64,000 bases of DNA, taken from positions 434,001 to 498,000 of the forward strand of contig LARU01000004.1 in the NCBI GenBank assembly GCA_001274695.2, read 5' to 3'. The notes beneath the pieces were generated by a model that was not told where the DNA came from, searched no databases, and saw nothing but the letters and a program-made list of their open reading frames with translations. Every line of letters starts with the position of its first letter. Position 1 is the stretch's first letter. Position numbers and translations under genes: made by a program. Of this stretch, positions 1-9,025 are shown piece after piece. This stretch comes from Azoarcus sp. PA01. Its GTDB lineage: Bacteria > Pseudomonadota > Gammaproteobacteria > Burkholderiales > Rhodocyclaceae.

Positions 1-868
1 TGTATTCGAGGCCGCGGTTCGCCTCGCCGACGAGCGTGCCGATGGCCCCGCCGTTGTCGCCGAACGCGAGCACGCAGGTCGGGCTCGCGTGGATGCCGAG
101 CTTGTGCTCGATCGAGACGCACTGCACGTCGTTGCGCGTGCCGGGCGTGCCGTCGGCATTGAGCAGGAACTTCGGCACGACGAAGAGCGAAATCCCCTTC
201 ACGCCTTCGGGAGCATCGGGAAGGCGTGCAAGCACCAGGTGAACGATGTTGTCGGTCAGGTCGTGCTCACCATAGGTGATGAAGATCTTCTGCCCGAACA
301 GGCGGTAGGTGCCGTCGCCCTGGGGTTCGGCGCGCGTGCGCACCGCCGCCAGATCGGAACCCGCCTGCGGCTCGGTGAGGTTCATCGTGCCGGTCCATTC
401 GCCGCTGATCATCTTCGGCAGGTAAGCGGCCTTCTGCTCGTCGCTGCCGCGCAGCGCGATCGCCTCGATCGCACCGTTGGTCAGCATCGGGCACAGCGAA
501 AACGCCATGTTCGCCGCCTTCCACATTTCCATGACCGCAGTCGAGAGCAGCTTCGGCAACCCCTGCCCACCGTATTCCGGGTCGCCTGCCACCGCAGTCC
601 ACCCGGCCTCGGAGAACTGGCGATAGGCCTCCCGCCAGCCGGGCGCCGTCGTCACCTTGCCCTGCGCCCACTTCGCACCCTCCTCGTCCCCGACCCGGTT
701 CAGGGGCGCCAGAACGCCGCTGGCGAACTTGTTCGCTTCGTCGAGGATCGCATCGACCAGGTCGCTCGACACCTCTTCGCAGCCGGGAAGCTCGGCGACT
801 TCCTGCAGTCCGGCCAGTTCGTGCATGACGAACTGCATGTCGCGAACGGGTGCAGTGTATTGGCTCAT
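1..868 (-). CDS. Acyl-CoA dehydrogenase (3' part beyond window)
   Basis: The first 289 residues of a flavin-dependent acyl-CoA dehydrogenase that oxidises an acyl-CoA to the 2-enoyl-CoA and passes electrons to ETF. Visible family marks are the helical N-terminal domain and the flavin/substrate-binding segment MNLTEPQAGSD followed by ITYGEHD. The ATG at 868 is preceded by GGAGAGG at a good distance, which fixes the start. The gene runs off the left edge, so the C-terminal catalytic glutamate cannot be seen. It lies just downstream of etfA and etfB on the same strand, with the CbiM-like gene between them, which fits ETF as its electron acceptor. The exact acyl substrate cannot be told. The long N-terminal part resembles the roughly 600-residue FadE-like/DmdC-like subgroup, but that is a weak inference. 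Confidence 0.9.
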   Translation of the reverse strand, partial: MSQYTAPVRDMQFVMHELAGLQEVAELPGCEEVSSDLVDAILDEANKFASGVLAPLNRVGDEEGAKWAQGKVTTAPGWREAYRQFSEAGWTAVAGDPEYGGQGLPKLLSTAVMEMWKAANMAFSLCPMLTNGAIEAIALRGSDEQKAAYLPKMISGEWTGTMNLTEPQAGSDLAAVRTRAEPQGDGTYRLFGQKIFITYGEHDLTDNIVHLVLARLPDAPEGVKGISLFVVPKFLLNADGTPGTRNDVQCVSIEHKLGIHASPTCVLAFGDNGGAIGTLVGEANRGLEY

Positions 869-927
869 TTTTCTAACCTCTCCAGTAGTACTTTGTTGTA
901 ATTGCGGCTCTTGCTGCCGCATCGGTT

Positions 928-1593
928 TTACTTGTTGATCAGGTAGCGGCGGTCATCGAACGCCACCACCCAGTCGGGCCGGTACACCACCATCAACGTG
1001 ATCGCCGCCCCGCTCATCCATGCCTCCGCGAAACCGAGCAACAGGAGGTAAGGAAGATAATCGCTGGCCAGAAACGCAAACGAGTAAGCACTGCCCGCCA
1101 CCATCGCCGCGGCGGCCAGGGCGCCCTGCAGCATCGCCGTGAGCGCGGAGCCGATGAAGGCCACGACGAAGATGAACACGAACAAATGCGCCGGCAGGCG
1201 CCGTTCCACCGTGCGCAGCCACAGTTGCGCGGCGAGCACCGGAACGACGCCCATCAGCAGGAAATTGAGCGGCCACGCTTGCCACTCGAGCGCCCCGTTC
1301 AGCGTGATCCCGGCCAGCGCCAGCCCCAGCGCGACGATCGCCAGCCGGGGACCCAGCGCGAGGGTGGCGACCATTGCGCCGAGCAAATGGAGGTTCAGGC
1401 CGGGCTTGACGCCGGCCTTCAGGCTCCACAACAGGATCAGGCTTACGACGAAGCCGAGCAGCAGGTTCAGCTGCGCCGGCGCTGCAACGTGCGTCCATCG
1501 GATCGTCGTTGCGAGGTGATGGCCCACGAACAGCGAAAGGATGAGCGAAATCCAGTGCCAGGACGCAGGGAACAGCGAGACAGGGAGGTCCAA
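928..1593 (-). CDS. CbiM/COG3235-like integral membrane protein
   Basis: A 221-residue, very hydrophobic protein with about six membrane segments. The N-terminal region (WTHVAAPAQLNLLLGF), the internal GLNLHLLGAMVATLALGP stretch and the overall length fit the CbiM-like energy-coupling-factor permease family (PF01891). In that family a conserved N-terminal histidine region binds Ni or Co. The motif NLHLLG resembles the family's HxxG-type core. No ATPase or T-component gene lies beside it, so either it uses a shared energising module or it has another role. It sits between etfA and the acyl-CoA dehydrogenase on the same strand with short gaps, but no metabolic link to beta-oxidation is evident. 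Family assignment is moderate and substrate unknown. Confidence 0.65.
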   Translation of the reverse strand: MDLPVSLFPASWHWISLILSLFVGHHLATTIRWTHVAAPAQLNLLLGFVVSLILLWSLKAGVKPGLNLHLLGAMVATLALGPRLAIVALGLALAGITLNGALEWQAWPLNFLLMGVVPVLAAQLWLRTVERRLPAHLFVFIFVVAFIGSALTAMLQGALAAAAMVAGSAYSFAFLASDYLPYLLLLGFAEAWMSGAAITLMVVYRPDWVVAFDDRRYLINK

Positions 1594-1641
1594 TCTCGCT
1601 GCTCCCCGTGCCGGTCCGGGTCCGGTTTCGCTCGCGCGGCG

Positions 1642-2586
1642 TCAGCCCACCGCGTTGGTCAGCTCGGGGACGACCTCGAACAGGTCGCCGACGAGCCCGT
1701 AGTCCGCGACCTGGAAGATCGGCGCTTCCGGATCCTTGTTGATCGCGACGATGACTTTCGAGTCCTTCATGCCCGCGAGGTGCTGGATCGCGCCCGACAC
1801 GCCGACCGCGATGTAGAGCTGCGGCGCGACGATCTTGCCGGTCTGGCCGACCTGGTAGTCGTTCGGCGCGAACCCGGCATCGACCGCGGCGCGCGAAGCG
1901 CCAAGCGCGGCGCCGAGCTTGTCGGCGAGCGGCTCGAGCAGCTTGTGGTAGTTCTCGCCGCTGCCCAGCCCGCGGCCGCCGGAGACGATGATCTTCGCCG
2001 CGCCGAGTTCGGGGCGCGCGCTCTTCGTGAGCTCGCGTCCGACGAGCTTCGCCACGCCGAGGTCGGGCCCCGCGGCGAGCGCTTCGACCGCGGCAGTGCC
2101 GCCCTGGCCGGCAGCTTCGAACGCGGTCGTGCGCACGGTCAGCACTTTCACGCGATCGGCGCTCTTCACCGTCGCGAGCGCGTTGCCGGCGTAGATCGGA
2201 CGCTGGAAGGTGTCGGCCGATTCGATCGCGACGACGTCGGAGATTTGCGCGACGTCGAGGAGTGCCGCGATGCGCGGGGTCACGTTCTTGCCGTACGAAG
2301 TGCCGGGCGCGACGACATGCGAGTAGTCGCCGGCAGCGGCGACGACGAGCGCCGCGACGTTCTCGGCGGTCTGCGCCTCGTAGTGCGCGGCATCGGCGAC
2401 GCGCACCTTGGTCACGCCGGCGAGTTTCGCGGCTTCTGCCCCGGCCGCCGCGCAGTTCGCGCCGGCGACGAGGACATGCACTTCGCCTCCGCCCGCCTTG
2501 CCGAGTTCGTTGGCCGCAGCCACGGCGTTCAGGGTCGCGGCCTTCAGGCTCGCGTTGTCATGTTCAGCAATAACCAGAATCGCCAT
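1642..2586 (-). CDS. etfA: Electron transfer flavoprotein alpha subunit
   Basis: A 314-residue ETF alpha subunit. With EtfB it carries electrons from acyl-CoA dehydrogenases to ETF:quinone oxidoreductase. The N-terminal alpha/beta domain begins [11 protein letters not shown]. The C-terminal FAD domain contains the signature region around [15 protein letters not shown] (about residue 200), then [19 protein letters not shown] and a terminal [17 protein letters not shown]. The ATG at 2586 follows directly on etfB (2-bp gap), so the two are translationally coupled. An in-frame open frame extends upstream, but it is antisense-like and overlaps etfB, so the internal ATG is taken. Length matches the family. 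Confidence 0.97.
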   Translation of the reverse strand: MAILVIAEHDNASLKAATLNAVAAANELGKAGGGEVHVLVAGANCAAAGAEAAKLAGVTKVRVADAAHYEAQTAENVAALVVAAAGDYSHVVAPGTSYGKNVTPRIAALLDVAQISDVVAIESADTFQRPIYAGNALATVKSADRVKVLTVRTTAFEAAGQGGTAAVEALAAGPDLGVAKLVGRELTKSARPELGAAKIIVSGGRGLGSGENYHKLLEPLADKLGAALGASRAAVDAGFAPNDYQVGQTGKIVAPQLYIAVGVSGAIQHLAGMKDSKVIVAINKDPEAPIFQVADYGLVGDLFEVVPELTNAVG

Positions 2587-2588
2587 GG

Positions 2589-3338
2589 TCAGATCACCTT
2601 CGCTTCGTTCTTGAGCTTGTCGACGAGCTGCGCGACGTCGGCGACGCGCACGCCGGCGCTCCGCTTCGCCGGTTCGACGACTTTCAGCGTCGCCAGGCGC
2701 GGTGCGACATCGACGCCGAGGTCGGCGGGCTTGACCGTCTCGAGCGGCTTTTTCTTCGCTTTCATGATGTTCGGCAGCGTCGCGTAGCGCGGCTCGTTCA
2801 GCCGCAAGTCGGTCGTGACGACTGCCGGCAGCTTGATCTCGAGGGTTTCGAGGCCGCCGTCGATCTCGCGCGTGACGGTCGCAGCACCGTCGGCAATCAC
2901 GAGTTTCGACGCGAAGGTGGCTTGCGGCCAGCCCATCAGCGCGGCCAGCATCTGGCCGGTCTGGTTCGAGTCGTCGTCGATCGCCTGCTTGCCGCAGATC
3001 ACGGCCTGCGGGGCTTCCTTGTCGCACAGCGCCTTCAGGAGCTTCGCGACGGCGAGCGGCTGCAGCTCGACATCGGTCTCGACGAGGATGCCGCGGTCCG
3101 CGCCGATCGCCATTGCCGCGCGCAGCGTCTCTTGGCACGCAGCGACGCCGCAGCTCACTGCCACCACTTCGGTCGCAATGCCGGCTTCCTTCAGCCGCAC
3201 CGCTTCCTCGATTGCAATCTCGTCGAACGGATTCATCGACATCTTCACGTTGGCGATATCCACGCCGGTGCCGTCGCTCTTGACACGCACCTTGACGTTG
3301 TAATCGACCACGCGTTTAACGGGTACCAGGATCTTCAA
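2589..3338 (-). CDS. etfB: Electron transfer flavoprotein beta subunit
   Basis: A 249-residue ETF beta subunit, the AMP-binding partner of EtfA. It starts [20 protein letters not shown] and carries the beta-subunit signature region near residues 115-165 ([20 protein letters not shown], then [22 protein letters not shown] sequence). It is the first gene of the etfBA unit. The region upstream (to about 3505) holds palindromic CCATAC/GTATGG motifs shared with the divergent TetR gene. Length and order (etfB before etfA) are typical for beta- and gammaproteobacteria. Confidence 0.97.
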   Translation of the reverse strand: MKILVPVKRVVDYNVKVRVKSDGTGVDIANVKMSMNPFDEIAIEEAVRLKEAGIATEVVAVSCGVAACQETLRAAMAIGADRGILVETDVELQPLAVAKLLKALCDKEAPQAVICGKQAIDDDSNQTGQMLAALMGWPQATFASKLVIADGAATVTREIDGGLETLEIKLPAVVTTDLRLNEPRYATLPNIMKAKKKPLETVKPADLGVDVAPRLATLKVVEPAKRSAGVRVADVAQLVDKLKNEAKVI

Positions 3339-3441
3339 TGCCGCGCTCCTTAATCAGTCTGGTCAATGTTTTTATGGGTTCGGGCATTATGTCACTGCCC
3401 GAAATCGAATGACACCTTGACCGCCGCCCAAAAAAATCGTT

Positions 3442-3509
3442 CCATACGCATCGGTATGGACGCGTACGGTAGCGTATGGTCCAGGATTCGTCAATACTAT
3501 CCCGTATGG
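3442..3509. promoter_or_regulatory. Candidate TetR operator between etfB and tetR
   Basis: The divergent gap holds repeated CCATACG half-sites. CCATAC (3442-3447) pairs with GTATGG (3454-3459), and CCATACGC (3442-3449) also pairs perfectly with GCGTATGG (3472-3479). A further CCGTATGG lies at 3502-3509, overlapping the chosen tetR start. Such clustered dyads in a tetR/target intergenic region are normally the binding site of the adjacent repressor. That it controls both etfBA and the regulator is inferred from position. Confidence 0.6.
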
Positions 3510-4108
3510 AAAACGTCGTGAACAAACCCCGGGTTCAACTCGACCGCGATGCGTGGGTCGTTGCCGCCACCGACGTGCTCGCCGACGAAGGCCTCGCCGG
3601 CCTGCGCGTCGAGGTGCTGGCCAAGCGACTGAAAGTCACGAAAGGAAGCTTCTACTGGCACTTCCAGGATCGGCGCGACCTGCTGATGGCGGTATTGCAG
3701 ACGTGGCGCGACGGCCGGATCCGCGACATCGTCAAGCAGACCCGGGCGAACCCGGGGCACGAGCTGGAGCAGATCTACCACGTCATCGACGTCTACAGCA
3801 CGAGCCGCAGTCGCCGCGGCGCGATGATCGAGCTTGCGGTGCGCGACTGGGCGCGACGCGATCCGGAAGCTGCCGCGATCGTCGCCGAAGTCGACGACAT
3901 CCGCCTGCGCTGCGCGCGCGATCTGTTTCTCGCGTGCGGCGTGCCGATGGAAGAAGCGTCGAGCCGCTGCATGCTGCTTTATGCGTACGTATTCGGAATT
4001 TCGCTGATGATCTATGACAAGTTCGACAGCGACGTGGCGCGCGTCAAGCGCGACATCGCCGATCTCATCGCCCAGTCGGCGAACATGAAAAAAAGGCAGC
4101 CGGCCTAA
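3506..4108 (+). CDS. TetR/AcrR family transcriptional regulator
   Basis: A 200-residue TetR-type regulator. The N-terminal helix-turn-helix (about residues 13-60) contains the typical LRVEVLAKRLKVTKGSFYWH and FQDRRDLLMAVLQTW. The rest is a helical ligand-binding domain of no clear relation to a known ligand class. It is divergent from etfBA and flanks acyl-CoA genes, so an acyl-CoA or fatty-acid-like ligand is plausible but unproven. An upstream in-frame ATG at 3476 would add ten residues; the ATG at 3506 fits family N-termini better. The last codons overlap the stop of the convergent TatD gene by 4 bp. Confidence 0.88.
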   Translation: MENVVNKPRVQLDRDAWVVAATDVLADEGLAGLRVEVLAKRLKVTKGSFYWHFQDRRDLLMAVLQTWRDGRIRDIVKQTRANPGHELEQIYHVIDVYSTSRSRRGAMIELAVRDWARRDPEAAAIVAEVDDIRLRCARDLFLACGVPMEEASSRCMLLYAYVFGISLMIYDKFDSDVARVKRDIADLIAQSANMKKRQPA

Positions 4109-4890
4109 AGCTTTCCGCCGAACACCGACACCGCGTTGCGCCCGGTCGCCGCGATCACCTCGTCGACCGGAATCCCCCTCAGGTCGGCGAGAATCCGGGC
4201 ATAGCGCGACAAATTACACGGCTCGTTGCGCCGCCCCTGCGCCCACGCCGGAGACATGTCCGGCGCGTCCGTTTCGAGAACGAGCGCGTGCAGCGGCAGC
4301 GTCGCCGCGAGCGCGCGGATGCGCCGCGAGCCGTCGAAACTCATCGCGCCGCCGAAACCGAGCTTGAAACCCATCGCGATGAACGCGTCGGCCTGCTGCC
4401 GGCTGCCGTTGAACGCATGCGCGATGCCGCCGCGCACCCGCACGCGCCGCAACTGCTTGAGAATCGCGTCGACCGCGCGTCGCACATGCAGAATCACCGG
4501 CAGATCGAAGCGGCGTGCAAGCTTCAACTGCGCGATGTAGAACTGCTCCTGCCGATCCCTGTTGCGCTCGCCATCGGCGAGGAAATCGAGTCCGATCTCG
4601 CCCACGGCGACGGCGTCGCCATGGCTCAGGCGATCCTCGAGAATCGCCAAGTCGCCAGATCCCGCCGCGTCGACGTATAGCGGATGAATCCCGTAGGCGT
4701 GGCGGATGTCGGGATGCGCCGCGGCGAGCGCCGCGACGCGATCGAAGTTCGCGACTTCGACGCCCGGGACGACGAAACGCGCGATGCCGGCCGAGCGGGC
4801 CGACGCGAGCACGGCGTCGCGGTCGTGCTGGAATTCGTCGGCATCGAGGTGGATATGGGTATCGACGAGCATTGGCGTGTCGACAGCCAC
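4105..4890 (-). CDS. TatD-family metal-dependent hydrolase
   Basis: A 261-residue TIM-barrel hydrolase of the TatD DNase family. Metal ligands are visible as DTHIHLD (residues 10-16), the glutamate in VGEIGLDF, HVRRA, HAFNGS and the final LETDAPDMSP aspartate. Members are 3'-5' exonucleases or deoxyribonucleases for which the physiological role is often unclear. The start at 4890 gives MAVDTPMLVDTHIH; the internal ATG at 4872 is equally possible. It precedes nothing obvious in function: the neighbours are a convergent tetR and an upstream enoyl-CoA hydratase on the same strand, 22 bp away. Confidence 0.9.
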   Translation of the reverse strand: MAVDTPMLVDTHIHLDADEFQHDRDAVLASARSAGIARFVVPGVEVANFDRVAALAAAHPDIRHAYGIHPLYVDAAGSGDLAILEDRLSHGDAVAVGEIGLDFLADGERNRDRQEQFYIAQLKLARRFDLPVILHVRRAVDAILKQLRRVRVRGGIAHAFNGSRQQADAFIAMGFKLGFGGAMSFDGSRRIRALAATLPLHALVLETDAPDMSPAWAQGRRNEPCNLSRYARILADLRGIPVDEVIAATGRNAVSVFGGKL

Positions 4891-4912
4891 CGCTCCTGCG
4901 GTCCCGGCGCGC

Positions 4913-5713
4913 TCAGCGGCCGCGCCACTCGGGTTTGCGCTTGCCGACGAAGGCGTCGATGCCCTCAGCGGCGTCCTCGGTCATCATGTTGCACGCCATC
5001 GTCTCGGCCGCCATCTGGTAAGCCGCTTCCATTCCCATCTCGAGCTGGCGGTAGAACATCTGCTTGCCCATCTGCACCGCGACCGGCGACTTCGCACAGA
5101 TCGACGCGGTGAGCTTCGCGACCTCGTCATCGAGCTGCTCGAGCGGCACGACGCGATTGACCAGCCCGCGGCGCTGCGCTTCGTGCGCATCGATGAAATC
5201 GCCGGTGACGAGCATCTCGAACGCCTCCTTGCGCCCCATGTTGCGCGACAAGCCCACACTCGGGGTCGCGCAGAACAGGCCGACGTTGATGCCCGACACG
5301 GCGAAGCGCGCGAGATCGGCCGCGACCGCGAGGTCGCACATCGACACGAGCTGGCACCCGGCTGCGGTCGCGATGCCGTGCACCCGGGCGATCACCGGCT
5401 GCGGCATCTCGGTCAGCTTCACCATGAAGCGGCCGCACAGGCGAAACAGCGCCTGCTGGAACTCGAGCGCAGGGTGGCCGCGCATCTCCTTGAGGTCGTG
5501 GCCGGCGCAAAACGCCTTGCCTTCCCCGGACAGGACGACGACGCGCACGCTGGCGTCTGCTGCAATGGCGTCGATCTCGGCGATCAGCGCTTCGAGCATC
5601 GCCTGCGACAGGGAATTGAACTGGCCGGGCCGGTTCAGCGCGAGATACGCCACGCCGCCTTCATCGCGGCGCAGCAGCAGGTTTTCGGCATCGGATTGCG
5701 GGACTGCGCTCAT
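4913..5713 (-). CDS. Enoyl-CoA hydratase/isomerase family protein
   Basis: A 266-residue crotonase-fold protein. The oxyanion-hole segments are GKAFCAGHDLKEMRG and HGIATAAGCQLVSMCDLAVA. The second catalytic loop shows GLFCATPSVGLSR instead of the usual double-glutamate hydratase pattern, so it may be an ECHDC3-like or specialised hydratase, and its substrate cannot be stated. The ATG at 5713 follows GGGGAG at good spacing; an upstream TTG at 5737 would overlap the preceding gene closely and is less likely. It is in line with the acyl-CoA ligase gene 25 bp upstream, so the two probably share a transcript for acid activation and hydration. Confidence 0.88.
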   Translation of the reverse strand: MSAVPQSDAENLLLRRDEGGVAYLALNRPGQFNSLSQAMLEALIAEIDAIAADASVRVVVLSGEGKAFCAGHDLKEMRGHPALEFQQALFRLCGRFMVKLTEMPQPVIARVHGIATAAGCQLVSMCDLAVAADLARFAVSGINVGLFCATPSVGLSRNMGRKEAFEMLVTGDFIDAHEAQRRGLVNRVVPLEQLDDEVAKLTASICAKSPVAVQMGKQMFYRQLEMGMEAAYQMAAETMACNMMTEDAAEGIDAFVGKRKPEWRGR

Positions 5714-5738
5714 TCTCTGTTTCTCCCCGTTGGTCAAT

Positions 5739-7391
5739 TTATTCGAAGGACTGAGTTGATTTCACCTGCTCGCGCAGCACGAACTTCTGGATCTTGCCGG
5801 TCGACGTTTTCGGCAACGGCCCGAAGATCACTTTCTTCGGCGATTTGAAGCCGGCGAGATGCTCGCGGCAGTGCGCGATCAGCTCCGCTTCGGTCACCGT
5901 CGCCCTGTCGCGCAGCTCGACGAAAGCTGCCGGCACTTCGCCCCACTTCGGATCGGGCAGCGCGACGACCGCCGCCGCCATCACCGCCGGGTGCTTGTAC
6001 AGCGCGTCCTCGACTTCGATCGACGAGATGTTCTCGCCACCGGAAATGATCACGTCCTTCGAGCGGTCCTTGATCTTGACGTAGCCGTCGGCCTGCATCA
6101 CGGCGAGGTCGCCGGTGTGATACCACCCGCCGCGGAACGACTCCTCGGTCGCGTCCGGGTTCTTCAGGTAACCTTTCATTACGAGGTTGCCGCGGAACAT
6201 GATCTCGCCCATCGTCTGGTTGTCCCAGGGCACCGGCTCCATCGTCTGCGGATCGAGCACCGTGATGCCCTCCTGCGCGTGGTAGCGCACACCCTGGCGC
6301 CCGTTCAGCGCGACTTGCTCGGCAAGCGGGAGAGCCTTCCACTCGTCGTGCTTGGCACACACGGCCGCCGGACCGTAGGTTTCGGTGAGGCCGTACACGT
6401 GAGTCAGGTCGATGCCGATCTTCGCCATCCCTTCGATGACCGCAGCGGGCGGCGGCGCGGCGGCGACGAGGCCATACACTTTGTGATCGATGCCTTCTCG
6501 CCACGATTCGGGCGCGTTCGCGAGCAGCGAATGGACGATCGGCGCGCCGCAATAGTGCGTGACGCGATGCTCGCGGATCGCCTCGAAGATCAAGCGCGGG
6601 TCGACGCGGCGCAGACAGACGTTGGTGCCGGCGTTGGCCGCCATCGTCCACGCGAAGCACCAGCCGTTGCAGTGGAACATCGGCAGCGTCCACAGGTAAA
6701 CCGAATGCGGCGGCATGCCCCAGCTGACGATGTTGCTCATCGCGTTCAGATACGCGCCGCGGTGATGATAGACGACGCCTTTCGGATTGCCGGTCGTGCC
6801 GGACGTGTAGTTCAGCGAGATCGCGTCCCATTCGTCAGCGGGCTGTTCGAAAGCGAAGTCGGGGCTGCCCGTCTCGAGCAGGGCCTCGTATTCGAGCGTG
6901 CCGACGCGCTCCCCCGGCCCGCTGTATTCCGGGTCGTCGACGTCGATGACGATCAGGTCGGGGCGGTTCGCGAGTTCGATCGCCTTCCCCACGACGCGGG
7001 CGAACTCGCGGTCCGTGATCAGCACTTTCGCTTCGGCATGGTCGAGCATGAACGCGACGGTTTCGGGTTCGAGGCGCGTGTTGATCGTGTTCAACACCGC
7101 ACCCGTCGCCGGGACGCCGAAATGGCACTCGAACATTTCCGGCGTGTTGTTGAGAACGACCGCGACAGTGTCGTTCTTCCCGACGCCGAGCTGCTTCAGC
7201 GCCGATGCCAGACGACGGCTGCGCGTGTAGCTTTCCAGCCACGTGTAGCGGCGTGCACCGTGAATGACGGCGATTCGATCCGGATATACGTAGGCGCTGC
7301 GCTCGATGAACGTCAGCGGCGTGAGCGGGACGTAATTGGCGGCATTCTTGTCCAGACCAGTTTCGTAGGGTGACGATTCGCGTTCGGTCAT
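5739..7391 (-). CDS. AMP-dependent acyl-CoA synthetase/ligase
   Basis: A 550-residue ANL-superfamily enzyme that activates a carboxylic acid to its CoA thioester through an acyl-adenylate. The P-loop-like motif is NYTSGTTGNPKGVVYHHRGA, the adenylate motif is VYGLTETYGPA, and the hinge/lysine regions are GWYHTGDLAVMQADGY and KTSTGKIQKFVLREQ. The sequence LPMFHCNGWCFAWTMAA is typical of the medium-chain / plant-type 'acyl-activating enzyme' group (AAE/AlkK-like). ATG 7391 has a GGAG six bases upstream. It leads the ligase-hydratase pair. The substrate cannot be fixed; a medium-chain or 3-methylmercaptopropionate/aryl acid is possible. Confidence 0.94.
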   Translation of the reverse strand: MTERESSPYETGLDKNAANYVPLTPLTFIERSAYVYPDRIAVIHGARRYTWLESYTRSRRLASALKQLGVGKNDTVAVVLNNTPEMFECHFGVPATGAVLNTINTRLEPETVAFMLDHAEAKVLITDREFARVVGKAIELANRPDLIVIDVDDPEYSGPGERVGTLEYEALLETGSPDFAFEQPADEWDAISLNYTSGTTGNPKGVVYHHRGAYLNAMSNIVSWGMPPHSVYLWTLPMFHCNGWCFAWTMAANAGTNVCLRRVDPRLIFEAIREHRVTHYCGAPIVHSLLANAPESWREGIDHKVYGLVAAAPPPAAVIEGMAKIGIDLTHVYGLTETYGPAAVCAKHDEWKALPLAEQVALNGRQGVRYHAQEGITVLDPQTMEPVPWDNQTMGEIMFRGNLVMKGYLKNPDATEESFRGGWYHTGDLAVMQADGYVKIKDRSKDVIISGGENISSIEVEDALYKHPAVMAAAVVALPDPKWGEVPAAFVELRDRATVTEAELIAHCREHLAGFKSPKKVIFGPLPKTSTGKIQKFVLREQVKSTQSFE

Positions 7392-7437
7392 TTCTGCTCC
7401 GCTGTCATGATTATTGCACTGAGGAGGAGGCTGGCCA

Positions 7438-8058
7438 CTAGCGTTTGCAGCGTCCTGAAGTATTCAATCCTCGGGCCGCTTCAGGGTCAAGACTCGCCAG
7501 CCAGGTCGAAACGTCTTGCGCCAGCTGCTGCACCGCCCGGCGGAACGCGATCACGCCGCCGGCCGCATCGGGGGTCGGGGCCGGCTCGCTGACGACGAGC
7601 GTGCGATGCGACAGTTCGGCGTCGCTGCGCGGGGCGAGCAATGCAGCGCGGGCAACCACCTTCGCGTGGCTGCTTCGTCGACTATCGAACACCTGCACGA
7701 ATTCGTCGAGCTCGACGCGCAGGCGGCATTCGCCGTCGCCGTTCCGGCGTCCGGTCAGCGCGCGGTCGAGCGCCACGCGCAGCATTTCGCCCGGCTCCGC
7801 AACCCAGCGCGTCTCGGAATACGCTTCCCGCTGTGCCGGCTGTTGATAATCGAGCCGGTACTGCATCGCACCGGTCGACAACCATGACGGCGCCCGCACT
7901 TCGACGCGCGCCGGTGGAATTTCCAGCGCCGGCTCGACCGGCTCGACGAGCCCGAGGTCGAAAAAAGTGAAGCGCTCGGCCGGCACGCCGAGGTTGCCGC
8001 ACCCTCCCACGGCCGCCGCGAGCGCGACCGCGAGCAGTCCCGATCGTCCCGCCTTCAT
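7438..8058 (-). CDS. ABC-transport auxiliary lipoprotein (PqiC/DUF330-like)
   Basis: A roughly 206-residue outer-membrane lipoprotein. A signal sequence with lipobox (AAAVGGC) precedes a family-typical domain containing RFTFFDLG, PPARVEVRAPSWLSTGAMQYRL and RAVQQLAQDVSTWLASL. This family (ABC_trans_aux, COG3218) is usually encoded last in MCE operons and is thought to form the outer-membrane end of a lipid conduit. Here it follows mlaD by 31 bp. Three start codons are possible (8070, 8064, 8058); 8058 places the charged residues and hydrophobic core of the signal peptide best. Confidence 0.82.
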   Translation of the reverse strand: MKAGRSGLLAVALAAAVGGCGNLGVPAERFTFFDLGLVEPVEPALEIPPARVEVRAPSWLSTGAMQYRLDYQQPAQREAYSETRWVAEPGEMLRVALDRALTGRRNGDGECRLRVELDEFVQVFDSRRSSHAKVVARAALLAPRSDAELSHRTLVVSEPAPTPDAAGGVIAFRRAVQQLAQDVSTWLASLDPEAARGLNTSGRCKR

Positions 8059-8089
8059 CGACATCCACATTGCGCAGTTTCCTGTCCGA

Positions 8090-9025
8090 TCATTTCCGGT
8101 CCGCGTCGAACCCGTCCTCGCCAGGGCCCGGAGGGCGGCGCGAGCGGCCGCTCAACAGCATCTGCGGCGACGCCTGAACCTCTTCGATCAGGCTTCCGAG
8201 TCGGCGCGAGGTTCCGGTCAGCTCTTTCAGCAATGCATTGAGCTGGGGCAGCGTGTTGTCGATCAGCCCTTCGCCGGTCGCGGCCGTCGCCGCGTCGAGG
8301 TTCTCGGCCGTCGACTGCAGGCGCGCCATCAGCGTGCGCATTTCGGCAACCGCCGGCACGACGTCGCCGCTTGCCTGCTCGAGGTTCGCGAGCGTCGTCG
8401 CGAATTTCTGCAGATTGTCCTGGTTCAGCGCGGAGCGGATCGCCGCGAGCGTCGCGGGCGCATCGGCAAAAGTGCGGTCGATCCCGGCGGCGGCCGAATC
8501 CAGGCGCTGCAAGGTATTGCGCAACCGCCCGAGGTTGTCGTCGCTGAGAAATAGCGCGAGCTGGTCGGCGATCATCGTCACCCGCTTCATCGCATCGAGC
8601 GTGCTGTCGGTCAGCTGCTCCATCAGGCCCGGCTCGAGCACCAGCCGGGGCGGATCGCCCGTCAACGGCACCGGGTTCTCCTCGCTGTCGTCGAGCTGCA
8701 CGTACGCGATCCCGGTCACGCCCTGGTAGCCCAGGCGCGCGCGCGTGCTGCGCGTGATCGGCAGGTCTTCGCGGATACTGATGTCGACGAGGATCTTCGA
8801 CGGGTCTTGCGGATCGAGCCGGATATCGGTCACCTTGCCTGCCGACATGCCGCGATAGCGCACCTGCCCTTCGACGTTCAGGCCGGTGACGCTGCCGCGC
8901 GATTCGAGAATGTAATCCCGCGTCGGCTGCCGTTCATCCGAGAACCACCACAGCGCGAGGACCAGTGCAGCACCGAGCAGCAGCGCGAACAGTCCGGCGG
9001 CGAGCGCGTGAGCGCGGTTTTCCAT
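8090..9025 (-). CDS. mlaD: MCE (MlaD) domain lipid-binding protein
   Basis: A 311-residue periplasmic protein anchored by one N-terminal helix (about residues 8-28). An MCE domain (about residues 38-118) holds VTGLNVEGQVRYRGMSAGKVTDI, and a long helical C-terminal part follows, as in PqiB/YebT-like or long MlaD proteins. MCE proteins form hexameric rings that shuttle phospholipids between inner and outer membranes. Its ATG overlaps the TGA of the ATPase gene by one base (TGATG), showing translational coupling. The C-terminal tail is arginine/proline-rich. Confidence 0.9.
   Translation of the reverse strand: MENRAHALAAGLFALLLGAALVLALWWFSDERQPTRDYILESRGSVTGLNVEGQVRYRGMSAGKVTDIRLDPQDPSKILVDISIREDLPITRSTRARLGYQGVTGIAYVQLDDSEENPVPLTGDPPRLVLEPGLMEQLTDSTLDAMKRVTMIADQLALFLSDDNLGRLRNTLQRLDSAAAGIDRTFADAPATLAAIRSALNQDNLQKFATTLANLEQASGDVVPAVAEMRTLMARLQSTAENLDAATAATGEGLIDNTLPQLNALLKELTGTSRRLGSLIEEVQASPQMLLSGRSRRPPGPGEDGFDADRK

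Noticed and set aside
1186..2787. Long plus-strand frame opposite etfA and the CbiM-like gene
   Set aside because: Arg/Asp/Glu-rich composition with no domain. It is the antisense shadow of well-supported genes.
4913..5737. TTG start at 5737 for the enoyl-CoA hydratase
   Set aside because: The ATG at 5713 has a good GGAG site and fits family N-termini; the TTG extension does not.
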